Of a DNA stretch of 64,000 bases, positions 1 to 8,347 are shown in pieces. Positions within the stretch are counted from its first letter, which is position 1, and every line of letters begins with the position of its first letter. The notes under the pieces are model-generated. The model did not search any database. It saw only the letters and a list, made by a program, of their open reading frames with translations, and was not told the DNA's origin. The position numbers were made by a program, and so were the translations under genes. Origin of the DNA: Acidobacteriota bacterium (GTDB taxonomy: Bacteria > Acidobacteriota > Thermoanaerobaculia > Multivoradales > JBCCEF01); NCBI GenBank assembly GCA_039028635.1, contig JBCCHV010000004.1, forward strand, positions 25,385 through 89,384, given 5' to 3'.

Positions 1-1011
1 CGAGAGCTGTCGCGGCTCCGCGAGGGCCAGCCGGCGCGCCTCGAGGTCGAGGCCTGGCCCGGCGAGAGCTTCGCGGCCCGGGTGCTACGCATCAGCCCAG
101 TGATCGCCGCCGCCACCGGCACCGTCGAGGTCACCCTCGAGGTCACCGGCCGCGGTCTGCTGCGCCCCGGCATGTTCGCCTCGGTCTTTCTCGAGACGGA
201 CCGCCGCGCCGACGCCCTGGTGATTCCCTTCGCCGCCCTCGCCCTCGACCGCCTCGGGGACTCGGTCTACGTCGTCGAGGGGGGGCTGGCGGTTCGGCAG
301 GAGATCGACCTCGGCTTTCGCGAGAGGGACTCGGTCGAGGTCCTCAACGGTCTCACTGACGGGGACCAGGTGGTGGTGGTCGGCCAGGACGGCCTCGCCG
401 ACGGCACGCCGGTCGAGATCCTGTCCGGCGGCGGCGATGCGGATCCGCAAGCGCAACAGGCCCAAGGCTCCGACACTGGCCAGCGTCCAGCCACCGACAG
501 CGCAGCAGCGAACGATCCGACGACAGCGCGAGGCGAGCGCCGCGGCCCGCCGCGATCCGGACCGCGCGCCGGGGAAGACCGCGACGCCAGGATCGAAGAA
601 GCCCGCCAGCGGATGCGCCAGCGAGGCCTCTCTGAGGAGGAGATCGAGCAGCGCATCGAGCGCTTCCGGGAAGGCGCCGGCCGCCGGCCGGAAGCGCCCG
701 CCAGCAGCGGACCTGCGGCCGCCGACGAAGCGCCGAGGCGACTTCCCACCGGAGATGGACCGCCGATCGCGGAACGCATCGAACAGGCCCGCGAGCGCAT
801 GCGCCAGCGAGGCCTTTCGGAAGAGGAGATCGAGCAGCGCATCGAGCGCTTTCGGAACGCCGGAGAGGGTGGAGGTCCGGACGCCGCCGAGCTCGAGCGC
901 ATGCGCCGCCGCATGGCAGAGCGCGGCCTGACGCCGGAACAGATCGAGCAGCGCCTGGAACGCCTGCGCCAAGGCGGCAACCGCCGACCGGCGCCGCAAC
1001 CACCCCGCTAG
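1..1011 (+). CDS. RND efflux periplasmic adaptor (MFP/HlyD family), C-terminal part, 5' end outside window
   Basis: Frame 1 is open from the first base, so the gene enters the window already in progress; about 336 residues are visible. The first ~120 residues have the beta-barrel and membrane-proximal domain typical of RND adaptors (runs such as GTVEVTLEV, LLRPGMFASVFLE, ALVIPFAAL, DGDQVVVVGQDGL). These proteins bridge the inner-membrane pump to the outer-membrane channel, and the pump gene follows 17 bp downstream. The last ~190 residues are unusual for the family: a low-complexity Arg/Ala/Gly/Pro-rich tail carrying three copies of a 28-residue helical repeat, annotated separately. The N-terminal signal and hairpin regions cannot be seen. 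Confidence 0.88.
   Translation, partial: RELSRLREGQPARLEVEAWPGESFAARVLRISPVIAAATGTVEVTLEVTGRGLLRPGMFASVFLETDRRADALVIPFAALALDRLGDSVYVVEGGLAVRQEIDLGFRERDSVEVLNGLTDGDQVVVVGQDGLADGTPVEILSGGGDADPQAQQAQGSDTGQRPATDSAAANDPTTARGERRGPPRSGPRAGEDRDARIEEARQRMRQRGLSEEEIEQRIERFREGAGRRPEAPASSGPAAADEAPRRLPTGDGPPIAERIEQARERMRQRGLSEEEIEQRIERFRNAGEGGGPDAAELERMRRRMAERGLTPEQIEQRLERLRQGGNRRPAPQPPR
592..975 (+). repeat. Three 28-residue helical repeats in the adaptor tail
   Basis: Three 84-bp units lie at 592-675, 778-861 and 892-975, all in the adaptor reading frame. Each encodes a charged helix built on the core RMRQRGLSEEEIEQRIERFR; copies 1 and 2 are nearly identical and copy 3 is diverged (RGLTPEQIEQRLERLR). 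Spacers are Pro/Arg/Gly-rich. The pattern 'RGL(S/T)xEEIExR' resembles the SHOCT-type short C-terminal helix hairpin; that resemblance is my inference from the motif. Confidence 0.75.
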
Positions 1012-1028
1012 CGAGTGCCGATTCCAGC

Positions 1029-4000
1029 GTGAAGATCGTCGACTTCTCGATTCGCCGACCGGTGACGGTGGCGATTTGCGCCCTCGCCGGCATCGTCTTC
1101 GGCAGCGTCGCTTTCTCGCGCCTGCCCACGGACCTGCTGCCGGATCTCACCTACCCATCCCTCACCGTGCGCACCGATTTCGAAGGGGCGGCCCCCCTCG
1201 AGGTCGAGAGCTTGGTGACGCGACCGGTCGAGAACGTCGTCGGCGTGGTCAACGGCGTCAACCGGGTGACCTCGAGCTCGCGCGCCGACCGCAGCGAGGT
1301 GACCCTCGAGTTCGCCTGGGGCACGGACATGGACATCGCCGGCCTGGAAGTGCGCGAACGCCTCGACGTCCTCGACCTGCCGGACGACGCCGAGCGCCCC
1401 ATCCTGCTGCGCTACGACCCCTCCCTCGATCCCATCCTGCGCCTCGCCCTCGCCGGCGAGGACGACCTCTTCCGCCTGCGCCGCATCGCCGAGGAAGAGG
1501 TCCAGCGACACCTCGAACGGCTCGAAGGGGTGGCCGCGGTGGTGGTCAGCGGCGGCCTCGAGGAGGAGATCCAGGTCGAGGTCGACGAACGACGGCTGGC
1601 CAACCTCGGCCTCGAGGCCGAGCGCATCGCCGAGCGCTTGGGGCAAGAGAACATCAATCTCACCGGCGGCCGCCTACGCGAAGGCAACGCCGAGTTCCTG
1701 GTGCGCACCGTCAACGAGCTGCTGCGGCCGGAAGATCTCCGGCGCCTGATCGTGGCGCGGGAAGACGGCACCAACATCCTCCTCGAGGACGTCGCCCAGG
1801 TCCGCCAAGGCCACCGCGAGCGCGAGGTGATCACCCGCATCGACGGACGCGAGAGTGTCGAGATCGCCATCTTCAAGGAAGGTGGCACCAACACGGTGAC
1901 GGTCTCGGACACGGTCCAGGAGAGCCTCGCCGGCCTCGGCGGCCGCCTCGAAGAGCTCGCCCCGGACCTTTCCTTGACCATCATCTCGGATCAGGCCGGC
2001 TTCATCCGCAGCGCGGTGCGACAAGTGCTCGAAGCGGCGCTCTTCGGTGGCCTGCTGGCGGTCCTGGTGCTCTATCTCTTCCTCGGCAACTGGCGCAGCA
2101 CCCTGATGGTGGCGCTGGCGATCCCGATCTCCGTCGTCGCCACCTTCTTCCTGATGTTCTCCTTCGGCGTCTCCCTCAACATCATGTCCCTGGGAGGGCT
2201 CACCCTCGGCATCGGCCTCCTGGTCGACAACGCCATCGTCGTCCTCGAAGCCATTCAGCGCCGCCGCGATCAGGGCCTCGAGCTCATCGAAGCGGCCCGT
2301 CGGGGCACCAGCGAGGTCGGCCGCGCGGTGGTCGCCAGCACCCTCACCACCCTGTGCGTCTTCCTCCCCATCGTGTTCGTCGAAGGGGTCGGCGGCCAGC
2401 TCTTCCGGGATCAGGCGCTCACCGTCACCTTCTCCCTGGTGGTCTCCTTGGCCGTCGCTTTGACGGTGTTGCCGATGGCGGTCTCGCGGGGTTCTCGGCC
2501 GAAACCAGCTCAGGCCGACTTGGAGGGTGGCGTGCTGTTTCGCCTGGCCGTCCGGCTGGTGCGGGCGCTGCGCACCCTGTTCGGAGCCATCGGCCAGCTG
2601 ATCCACGCCCTCATCCACCCGCTGGCAAGGCTCTTTCGGCGTGCCTTCGACGCTCTCAACGGGCTTTACGGCCAACTGCTACCGCCGGTGTTGAAGCGTC
2701 CTGGCCGGGTGCTCCTCGCCGCCCTGCTGGGGCTGGCGGCTAGCTTGACGTTGTTCCCGCGCCTCGGCCAAGAGCTGATTCCGGAGCTGGTCCAGGGCGA
2801 GCTCTACCTCGACCTCGAGCTGCCCCCCGGCACTCCCCTCGAAACCACCGCCAACACGCTGCGAGAGATCGAAGCCACCGCCGACGATCATCCCGCGGTG
2901 GCTTCCGTCTACGCCCTCGCCGGGACCTCCAACGAGCAGGGCGGCGTGGCGGGCGAGCTGCGCGAGAATCTCGGCCAGCTCACCCTTCGCCTGACGCCAC
3001 CGGTGGCGCGCCAACGGGAAGAGGCCCTGATGGCCGACCTCCGGCCGATCCTCGATCGCCAGCCGGGCCTGGCCTATCGCTTCGGCCGGCCCAGCTACTT
3101 CAGCTTCCAAACGCCCCTCGAGCTCGAGCTCCGCGGCTACAACCTCGAGCTGCTCGAGCGCCTCGCCGGCAATGTCCTTCGCGGCATGCAGGAGATTCCG
3201 GGCCTGCGCGACGTCAAGAGCTCCACCGAAGGAGGCAATCCTGAGCTGCGCATCCGCTTCGATCGCGAGCGCCTGGCCACCCTCGACATCACCCTGGCGC
3301 AGGCCTCGGCGGCGATCCGCACCAAGGTCAACGGCACCGTCGCCACCGACATCCAGCGTCGCGACCGCACCATCGACATCCGGGTGCGCGCCGACGAGCG
3401 CTACCGCGACAGCAGCGGCGACCTGCTCCAGCTCGCCGTCGATCGTCAGGGCAAGACCGCCATCCCGCTATCCGCCGTGGCCACCGTCGAGGAGATCGAA
3501 GGTCCCGCCGAGATCCGGCGCGCCGAGGGCGAGCGCGTCGCCGTGATCACCGCCAACCTCGCCGGCCGCGATCTGGCGTCGGTCTCGAAGCAGCTCAGCG
3601 AGCTGCTCGCAGGACTGGCCCTGCCGGCCGGCTTCGATTGGGAGCTGGGTGGTCAGCGGCGAGAGATGGCGACCTCCTACGGCAGCATGGCGACAGCTCT
3701 TCTGCTGGCGGTCTTCCTGGTCTACCTGGTGATGGCCTCCCAGTTCGAGTCCTTCATCCATCCCCTGGTGATTCTGTGCAGCGTGCCGTTTTCCCTGGTC
3801 GGCGTCCTGGCGACCCTGTGGATCGCCGGCGTCAGTATCAGCATCGTGGTGCTGATCGGCGTCGTCCTGCTCGCTGGCATCGTGGTCAACAACGCCATCC
3901 TGCTGGTCGATACGGCCAACCGCCTGCGCCGCGACGGCGACGACGTCGACTCGGCGCTGATCGCCGCCGGCAAGGCCCGCCTGCGGCCGATCCTGATGAC

Positions 4001-4169
4001 CACCGCCACCACCGTCCTCGGCCTCGCTCCGATGGCCCTCGGCGTCGGCGAAGGCAGCGAGCTGCGCTCCCCCATGGCCCTCACCGTCATCGGCGGCCTG
4101 CTGGTCTCCACCGCCCTGACCCTGATCGTGCTGCCGGCCTTCTATCGCCTGGTCGAGCGGGGCGAGTAG
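1029..4169 (+). CDS. RND family efflux transporter permease (AcrB/HAE1-like)
   Basis: The 1046-residue length is that of a full RND pump. The protein begins KIVDFSIRRPVTVAICALAG, the first membrane helix of the AcrB/MdtB/CzcA superfamily. It shows two halves, each with a periplasmic porter region followed by clustered membrane helices (about residues 335-485 and 855-1040), with the helix IV-type stretch GGLTLGIGLLVDNAIVVLE and its second-half counterpart LAGIVVNNAILLVDTANR. It would use the proton gradient to export drugs or other small molecules through the adaptor encoded 17 bp upstream. The start is GTG at 1029. Substrate cannot be predicted; the sequence looks more HAE1-like than metal-specific. 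Confidence 0.95.
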   Translation: MKIVDFSIRRPVTVAICALAGIVFGSVAFSRLPTDLLPDLTYPSLTVRTDFEGAAPLEVESLVTRPVENVVGVVNGVNRVTSSSRADRSEVTLEFAWGTDMDIAGLEVRERLDVLDLPDDAERPILLRYDPSLDPILRLALAGEDDLFRLRRIAEEEVQRHLERLEGVAAVVVSGGLEEEIQVEVDERRLANLGLEAERIAERLGQENINLTGGRLREGNAEFLVRTVNELLRPEDLRRLIVAREDGTNILLEDVAQVRQGHREREVITRIDGRESVEIAIFKEGGTNTVTVSDTVQESLAGLGGRLEELAPDLSLTIISDQAGFIRSAVRQVLEAALFGGLLAVLVLYLFLGNWRSTLMVALAIPISVVATFFLMFSFGVSLNIMSLGGLTLGIGLLVDNAIVVLEAIQRRRDQGLELIEAARRGTSEVGRAVVASTLTTLCVFLPIVFVEGVGGQLFRDQALTVTFSLVVSLAVALTVLPMAVSRGSRPKPAQADLEGGVLFRLAVRLVRALRTLFGAIGQLIHALIHPLARLFRRAFDALNGLYGQLLPPVLKRPGRVLLAALLGLAASLTLFPRLGQELIPELVQGELYLDLELPPGTPLETTANTLREIEATADDHPAVASVYALAGTSNEQGGVAGELRENLGQLTLRLTPPVARQREEALMADLRPILDRQPGLAYRFGRPSYFSFQTPLELELRGYNLELLERLAGNVLRGMQEIPGLRDVKSSTEGGNPELRIRFDRERLATLDITLAQASAAIRTKVNGTVATDIQRRDRTIDIRVRADERYRDSSGDLLQLAVDRQGKTAIPLSAVATVEEIEGPAEIRRAEGERVAVITANLAGRDLASVSKQLSELLAGLALPAGFDWELGGQRREMATSYGSMATALLLAVFLVYLVMASQFESFIHPLVILCSVPFSLVGVLATLWIAGVSISIVVLIGVVLLAGIVVNNAILLVDTANRLRRDGDDVDSALIAAGKARLRPILMTTATTVLGLAPMALGVGEGSELRSPMALTVIGGLLVSTALTLIVLPAFYRLVERGE

Positions 4170-4335
4170 ACCTCCTCAGGAGTTCGAGCAGCGCGAATTC
4201 AACCTTCAATTAAAGACGTTCACCCAAAAATTTCAATTGCCTCGCGGGAATGAAACACCCCTTTCATACCGACTTCCGGCCTCTCTGCCGAATCGGCCTC
4301 CGGGATGTTCGCCCGCTCGTCTTTCTGGGGCTCGC

Positions 4336-6519
4336 TCAGCGACTGGCCGGGGCCGCCTTGGCGGGCTGCAGCATGCCGAGCTGCCACATCATGAAGATGC
4401 GCTGATCGGCGGTCTCGCGGATGCGGTCCGCCAAGGGCTTGCCGGCGCCGTGGCCGGCACTGCGCTCGACCCACAGCAGCACCGGATCCTGGTCCCGGTC
4501 GCTGGTGGTCGAGGCCTGCAGCAGGGCGGCCATCTTGCGGGCATGGAGGGGGTGCACCCGGGCATCGTTCTCGCCGGCGGTGAGCAACACGGCGGGATAG
4601 CGAGTGCCCTTCTGAACGTTGTGGTAGGGCGAGTACTTGCGCAGCACCTCGAACTGATCGGCGACATCGGCGGAGCCGTACTCGGGAACCCAGAACTTGG
4701 CCATCAGGAAGTGGTGATAGCGCAGCATGTCGAGTAGCGGGACATTCGAGATCACCGCCGCGAACAGCTCCGGCCGCTGGGTCAGGGCGGCGCCGGTGAG
4801 CAGGCCGCCGTTCGAGCCGCCGGTGATGCCGAGCCGCTCCGGCCGCGTGTAGCCCTCGCCGATCAGGTACTCGGCCGCCGAGATGAAGTCGTCGAAGACG
4901 TTCTGCTTCTGCTCCAGCATCCCTGCCCGATGCCAGTCGTCGCCCAGCTCGCCGCCACCCCGCAGATTGGCCACCGCGTAGACCCCGCCGGCTTCGAACC
5001 AGGGGAACAAGGTGGCCGTGAAGGACGGCGTCATCGAGATGTTGAAGCCGCCATAGCCATAGAGCAGGGTGGGGTTGTTGCCGTCGAGCTTCAAGCCCTT
5101 CTTGTGCACCACGAACATCGGTACCAGGGTGCCGTCCTTCGAGCGGAAGCGCACCTGCCTGACCTCGACCTGGTCGGGATCGACGGGCACCTCGGGACGC
5201 GCCCACAAAGCGCGCTCGCGGCTCTTCAGGTCGATGCGGTAGATGCTCGCCGGCTCGTTGTAGCTGGTGAAGGAGAGAAAGGCCTCGGTGCGATCGAGCT
5301 CGGTGACCACGTCGGCGGAGCCGATACCCGGCAGATCGAGGGCGCCGAGGGATTCCCCGTCGAGGTCGAAGAGCTCGATCCGGCTGACCGCGTTCTCGAG
5401 ATAGCTCGCCGCCACCACGCCCCGGCCGAGGGAGACCGCTTCGAGCACCGCCGTCGGGTTCTCGGGAACGATCTCGCGCCACTCGGAGGGTCGCGGGTCG
5501 GTGAGATCGACGGCCACCACTCGACCGTTGGGGGCATCGAGGGTGGTGTGCAGGTAGAGGGTGTCACCGACCGCATCGCCGAAGCAGCGGGCGTCGGCAC
5601 CGGTGACGATCTCGATGCGCTCGAACTCGCCGGTGCGCCGCCAGCGATCGAGATCCACCGCCCAGAGGTCGTTGGAGTCGGTGCCGGTCCAGTAGATCAG
5701 CGTCAGCCAGCGACCATCGCGGCTCGCCGAGGCATAGGGCCCCCAGGTGGTGGCGAGGGGCCCCTCCTTGTACTGCTCGAAGAGCACCGGATCCTGGCGA
5801 TGGTGGTCGCCCAAGAGATGAAACTTGATCTGCCCCGAGTACGGGTTCTCGATGTCGCCGAGGCGACGGTAGAAGAATCCCGAGGAGTCGGGCAGCCAGC
5901 TCGCCTGCTGCACCTTGCCGGGGATCTCGTCGGCCAGCCAACGACCGCGATCGACATCGAGAACGTGCAGGGTGGTGTTCTCGTCGCCGGCGCGAAAGAG
6001 GCCGAAGGCCAGCAGGGTGCCGTCGTGGTTCGGCGAGGTCCAGCCGATACTGGTCAGCCCCTCATCGTCGAGCTGACTGGGATCGATCAGAACCCGCGGT
6101 TCGCCGTCGTGGCCTTCCCGCATGTAGACCACCCATTGCGGCTGGTTGCCGTCCCGCTGCCAGTAGAAATAGCGATTCTGGCGCATGGTCGGCGAGCTCA
6201 CCGAGCCCACCTCCATGAGATCGCGCAGACGCTCTTCGAGCTTTTGACGCCCGGGCAGGGCGTCGAGCACGCGGCGGGTGTGGGAGTTCTGGTCGTCGGT
6301 CCAGTCGGACACGCGGCGATCGAGGGCCGGGTCATCGGCGCCCAGCTCCGGCGCTGCACTGCCTTCGAGCCAGCGATAGGGATCTTCCACGACCACCCCA
6401 TGGAGGGAGGACTTCACCGGCTCCACTTCCGTCGACGGGGTCGACGCCAAACCCGTGAACGCCACCATCTCAGCGGCGACCACCAGGGGAAGCCAACGGA
6501 TTGCCGTTCTCGTGTTCAT
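4336..6519 (-). CDS. Secreted prolyl oligopeptidase family serine peptidase (S9A)
   Basis: The 727-residue protein starts with a short hydrophobic signal-like segment (LPLVVAAEMVAFTGLA), then the S9A N-terminal signature VVEDPYRWLEG. A seven-bladed propeller region occupies the middle. The C-terminal alpha/beta hydrolase domain carries the catalytic serine in GGSNGG, the aspartate in TAGENDARVHP and the histidine in SAGHGAGKP. It cleaves proline-containing peptides, probably in the periplasm or outside the cell. ATG at 6519 has a purine-rich GGGGAGA upstream. It converges on the RND pump gene with 166 bp between stops, and an AT-rich region at 6520-6616 separates it from the divergent SprT-like gene. 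Confidence 0.95.
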   Translation of the reverse strand: MNTRTAIRWLPLVVAAEMVAFTGLASTPSTEVEPVKSSLHGVVVEDPYRWLEGSAAPELGADDPALDRRVSDWTDDQNSHTRRVLDALPGRQKLEERLRDLMEVGSVSSPTMRQNRYFYWQRDGNQPQWVVYMREGHDGEPRVLIDPSQLDDEGLTSIGWTSPNHDGTLLAFGLFRAGDENTTLHVLDVDRGRWLADEIPGKVQQASWLPDSSGFFYRRLGDIENPYSGQIKFHLLGDHHRQDPVLFEQYKEGPLATTWGPYASASRDGRWLTLIYWTGTDSNDLWAVDLDRWRRTGEFERIEIVTGADARCFGDAVGDTLYLHTTLDAPNGRVVAVDLTDPRPSEWREIVPENPTAVLEAVSLGRGVVAASYLENAVSRIELFDLDGESLGALDLPGIGSADVVTELDRTEAFLSFTSYNEPASIYRIDLKSRERALWARPEVPVDPDQVEVRQVRFRSKDGTLVPMFVVHKKGLKLDGNNPTLLYGYGGFNISMTPSFTATLFPWFEAGGVYAVANLRGGGELGDDWHRAGMLEQKQNVFDDFISAAEYLIGEGYTRPERLGITGGSNGGLLTGAALTQRPELFAAVISNVPLLDMLRYHHFLMAKFWVPEYGSADVADQFEVLRKYSPYHNVQKGTRYPAVLLTAGENDARVHPLHARKMAALLQASTTSDRDQDPVLLWVERSAGHGAGKPLADRIRETADQRIFMMWQLGMLQPAKAAPASR

Positions 6520-6616
6520 GTCGTGTTCTCCCCATCGTCAGCAATTGTAGCCTTAAATAATGTTCTATGTCTCTCTTTTCGAAGACCTTGATGCGTGACC
6601 CGACGCCCAGCCCCGA

Positions 6617-7375
6617 TTGCGAGTAAAGAGACATAGTATCGATCCTGTGAACTCTTCCGGCAACCCCGCAGAGCGAATTTCGACTCCGCAGTCCACCGGG
6701 CGCTCTCCGCGACAGCTCGCCGAGCACCTCTCGGCACGGCTCGACGACCAGCCGGTGTCGCTCACGATGACGCGAAACCGGTCGCGAATCCTTTCGGCGC
6801 GACCGCGCCGCACGGTCCCCGGCCTGGTCGTTCGCCTCCACGAGTGCTTTCTCGACGCCCCTTGCGAGGTGCTCGCCGCGGTGGCCCGCCTGTGCCGCCC
6901 GGAAGCGCCACGATCAGCCGACCGGGCGACCGTGAGGAGCCACTTCGAAACCCACGTCGCACCACCACCGCGCCGCCGTCCGCGGCTGCGAACCACCGGC
7001 CACCACTTCGACCTGCAGGAGGTCTTCGACCGCCTCAACGGCGATCACTTCGCAGGCACCATCACGGCCGCCATCACCTGGGGCCGGCGGCCGCCTCGGC
7101 GGCGCCGGCGGCGCAGCATTCGCCTGGGCTCTTATCAGGCCATCGACCGCGTGATTCGTATCCACCCGGCGCTCGATGCTCCCCATGTGCCGGGCTACGT
7201 GCTGGAGACGGTGATTCACCACGAAATGTTGCATGCCGCATTCCCGCCCCAGGAGACGGCCAGCGGTCGGCGCCGCATCCACACGGCGGAGTTTCGCGCC
7301 CACGAGCAGGCCTTCCCGGCTGCCGAGGCCGCCCGCAGGTGGCTCGATCGCCACCTCGAGAGTCTGCTCGTTTAG
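6617..7375 (+). CDS. SprT-like zinc metalloprotease domain protein
   Basis: The C-terminal half (about residues 125-245) has the SprT-like layout: HFDLQEVFDRLNGDHFAGTI, then RSIRLGSYQAIDRVIRIHP, the zinc motif HHEMLHA (HExxH) and a third ligand region HTAEFRAHE. SprT/Spartan proteins are HExxH zinc proteins; eukaryotic Spartan acts on DNA-protein crosslinks, but the role of bacterial relatives is less clear. The first ~120 residues are Arg-rich with no motif I can name. The start is uncertain: TTG at 6617 gives 252 residues, and an in-frame GTG at 6647 is possible. The TAG stop lies inside repeat element A. Confidence 0.82.
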   Translation: MRVKRHSIDPVNSSGNPAERISTPQSTGRSPRQLAEHLSARLDDQPVSLTMTRNRSRILSARPRRTVPGLVVRLHECFLDAPCEVLAAVARLCRPEAPRSADRATVRSHFETHVAPPPRRRPRLRTTGHHFDLQEVFDRLNGDHFAGTITAAITWGRRPPRRRRRRSIRLGSYQAIDRVIRIHPALDAPHVPGYVLETVIHHEMLHAAFPPQETASGRRRIHTAEFRAHEQAFPAAEAARRWLDRHLESLLV

Positions 7376-7555
7376 CCCGGCCTTCTCACGAAGTTTCCTC
7401 GCGAGAGGCCTTGGGTTCTTGAAGATGCAAGGCATCCGTCGCTGCCACGACGACGCCGTACTCGCCGTACTGCGAGGAGAGCAGGCGACGGATAACGCAG
7501 CAGATTCCGGGACATACGGACGCGCAGCGGAAAGCTCGTGAGAAGGGCGGGTTAG
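7373..7555. repeat. Dispersed element A, copy 1 (183 bp, terminal inverted repeats)
   Basis: This block is nearly identical to the reverse complement of 34027-34208, by eye about 90% over its full length, and its end matches 41922-41975. Ends are inverted repeats of TAGCCCGGCCTTCTCACGA type. A nested inverted repeat (ATCCGTCGC / GCGACGGAT) lies inside, so the transcript could fold from either strand. It sits between convergent genes: its first TAG is the stop of the SprT-like gene and its other end supplies the TAA stop of the B12-binding-like gene. It encodes no transposase, so it is MITE- or REP-like in form. Confidence 0.85.
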
Positions 7556-8331
7556 GAATTCGAACCCGAAGAGACCGCCGCCACCACTTGACGCAAGGCA
7601 CGAAAACCCTCGATCAGACGAGGAGAGGGGCGACCGGTGACCGCCTCCGGGATGCAATAGATGTGGTCCCGGCGCAGAAACGGCAAGTCCTGCCAGGCAG
7701 CCTCGCGCCGCACGACCTCCGGCCGCACCTTGTCGGGCGCGACGCCACACCAGGAGAGGACCATCGCGTCCGGCTCGAGGGCCGCCACCTCATCGAGGCT
7801 CAGGGGGCGGCTCTTGACCTCTTCTTCCGCCAGCGGATTGACTCCACCGGCGGCGGCGATCACGTCCGTCATCCAGCTCAGCCGCCCCGGCGAGATCACC
7901 GGCTTGGGCCACCACTGGAGGAGAATGCGCGGCGGCCGCTCGACCGGCGGCACCGCCGCCAGCGTCGCCCGCATGCGGGCGACCAGGTCGTCCCCTCGCG
8001 GGCGCACTCCGAGGCGATCGGCGATATCCGCGATGTCGCGGTAGACGTCGTCGAGAGACACCGGCTCCGGAGCGATGTAGGGCAAGCCCGCCTGCTCGAG
8101 CCCTGCGACCACCTTTTCGTGGCCGTCGACGGTGAGGGTCGCCAGCACCAGGTCCGGCTCGAGGGCCGCCACGCGATCGATGTCGATGCCGAGGTCGGGA
8201 CCGACTTTGGGCAGCTCCGCGACCACCTCCGGCGGGTAGTCCGAGTGATCGTCGACCCCCACCAGCAGGTGAGCGCAGCCCAGGGCGCAAACGATCTCGG
8301 TGTTCGAGCAGGCCAGGGAGACGATGCGCAT
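7552..8331 (-). CDS. Cobalamin-binding-like protein (BtuF/TroA helical-backbone family)
   Basis: About 259 residues. The start MRIVSLACSNTEIVCALG matches the opening of the COG0614-type binding proteins (usual form MRIVSLLPSATEIVCALG), followed by DYPPEV and EPDLVL and a long helical backbone between two lobes. Family members bind vitamin B12 or Fe-siderophores for ABC uptake. No signal peptide precedes the domain and no permease or ATPase gene is nearby, so it may be a cytosolic member. ATG at 8331 is preferred on homology; an upstream in-frame ATG at 8358 would overlap the M23 gene by 11 bp. The stop comes from repeat element A. Confidence 0.82.
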   Translation of the reverse strand: MRIVSLACSNTEIVCALGCAHLLVGVDDHSDYPPEVVAELPKVGPDLGIDIDRVAALEPDLVLATLTVDGHEKVVAGLEQAGLPYIAPEPVSLDDVYRDIADIADRLGVRPRGDDLVARMRATLAAVPPVERPPRILLQWWPKPVISPGRLSWMTDVIAAAGGVNPLAEEEVKSRPLSLDEVAALEPDAMVLSWCGVAPDKVRPEVVRREAAWQDLPFLRRDHIYCIPEAVTGRPSPRLIEGFRALRQVVAAVSSGSNS

Positions 8332-8347
8332 CGTGGAGCCCGCCGAA

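Noticed and set aside
4930..6591. Long plus-strand open frame (553 codons) opposite the prolyl oligopeptidase gene
   Set aside because: The minus-strand gene has a full catalytic triad and family signature; the antisense frame is an effect of high GC content and shows no domain.
7424..7541. Short open frame inside element A conserved in both full copies
   Set aside because: The copies are nearly identical anyway, there is no ribosome-binding site, and the frame is not longer than expected by chance.
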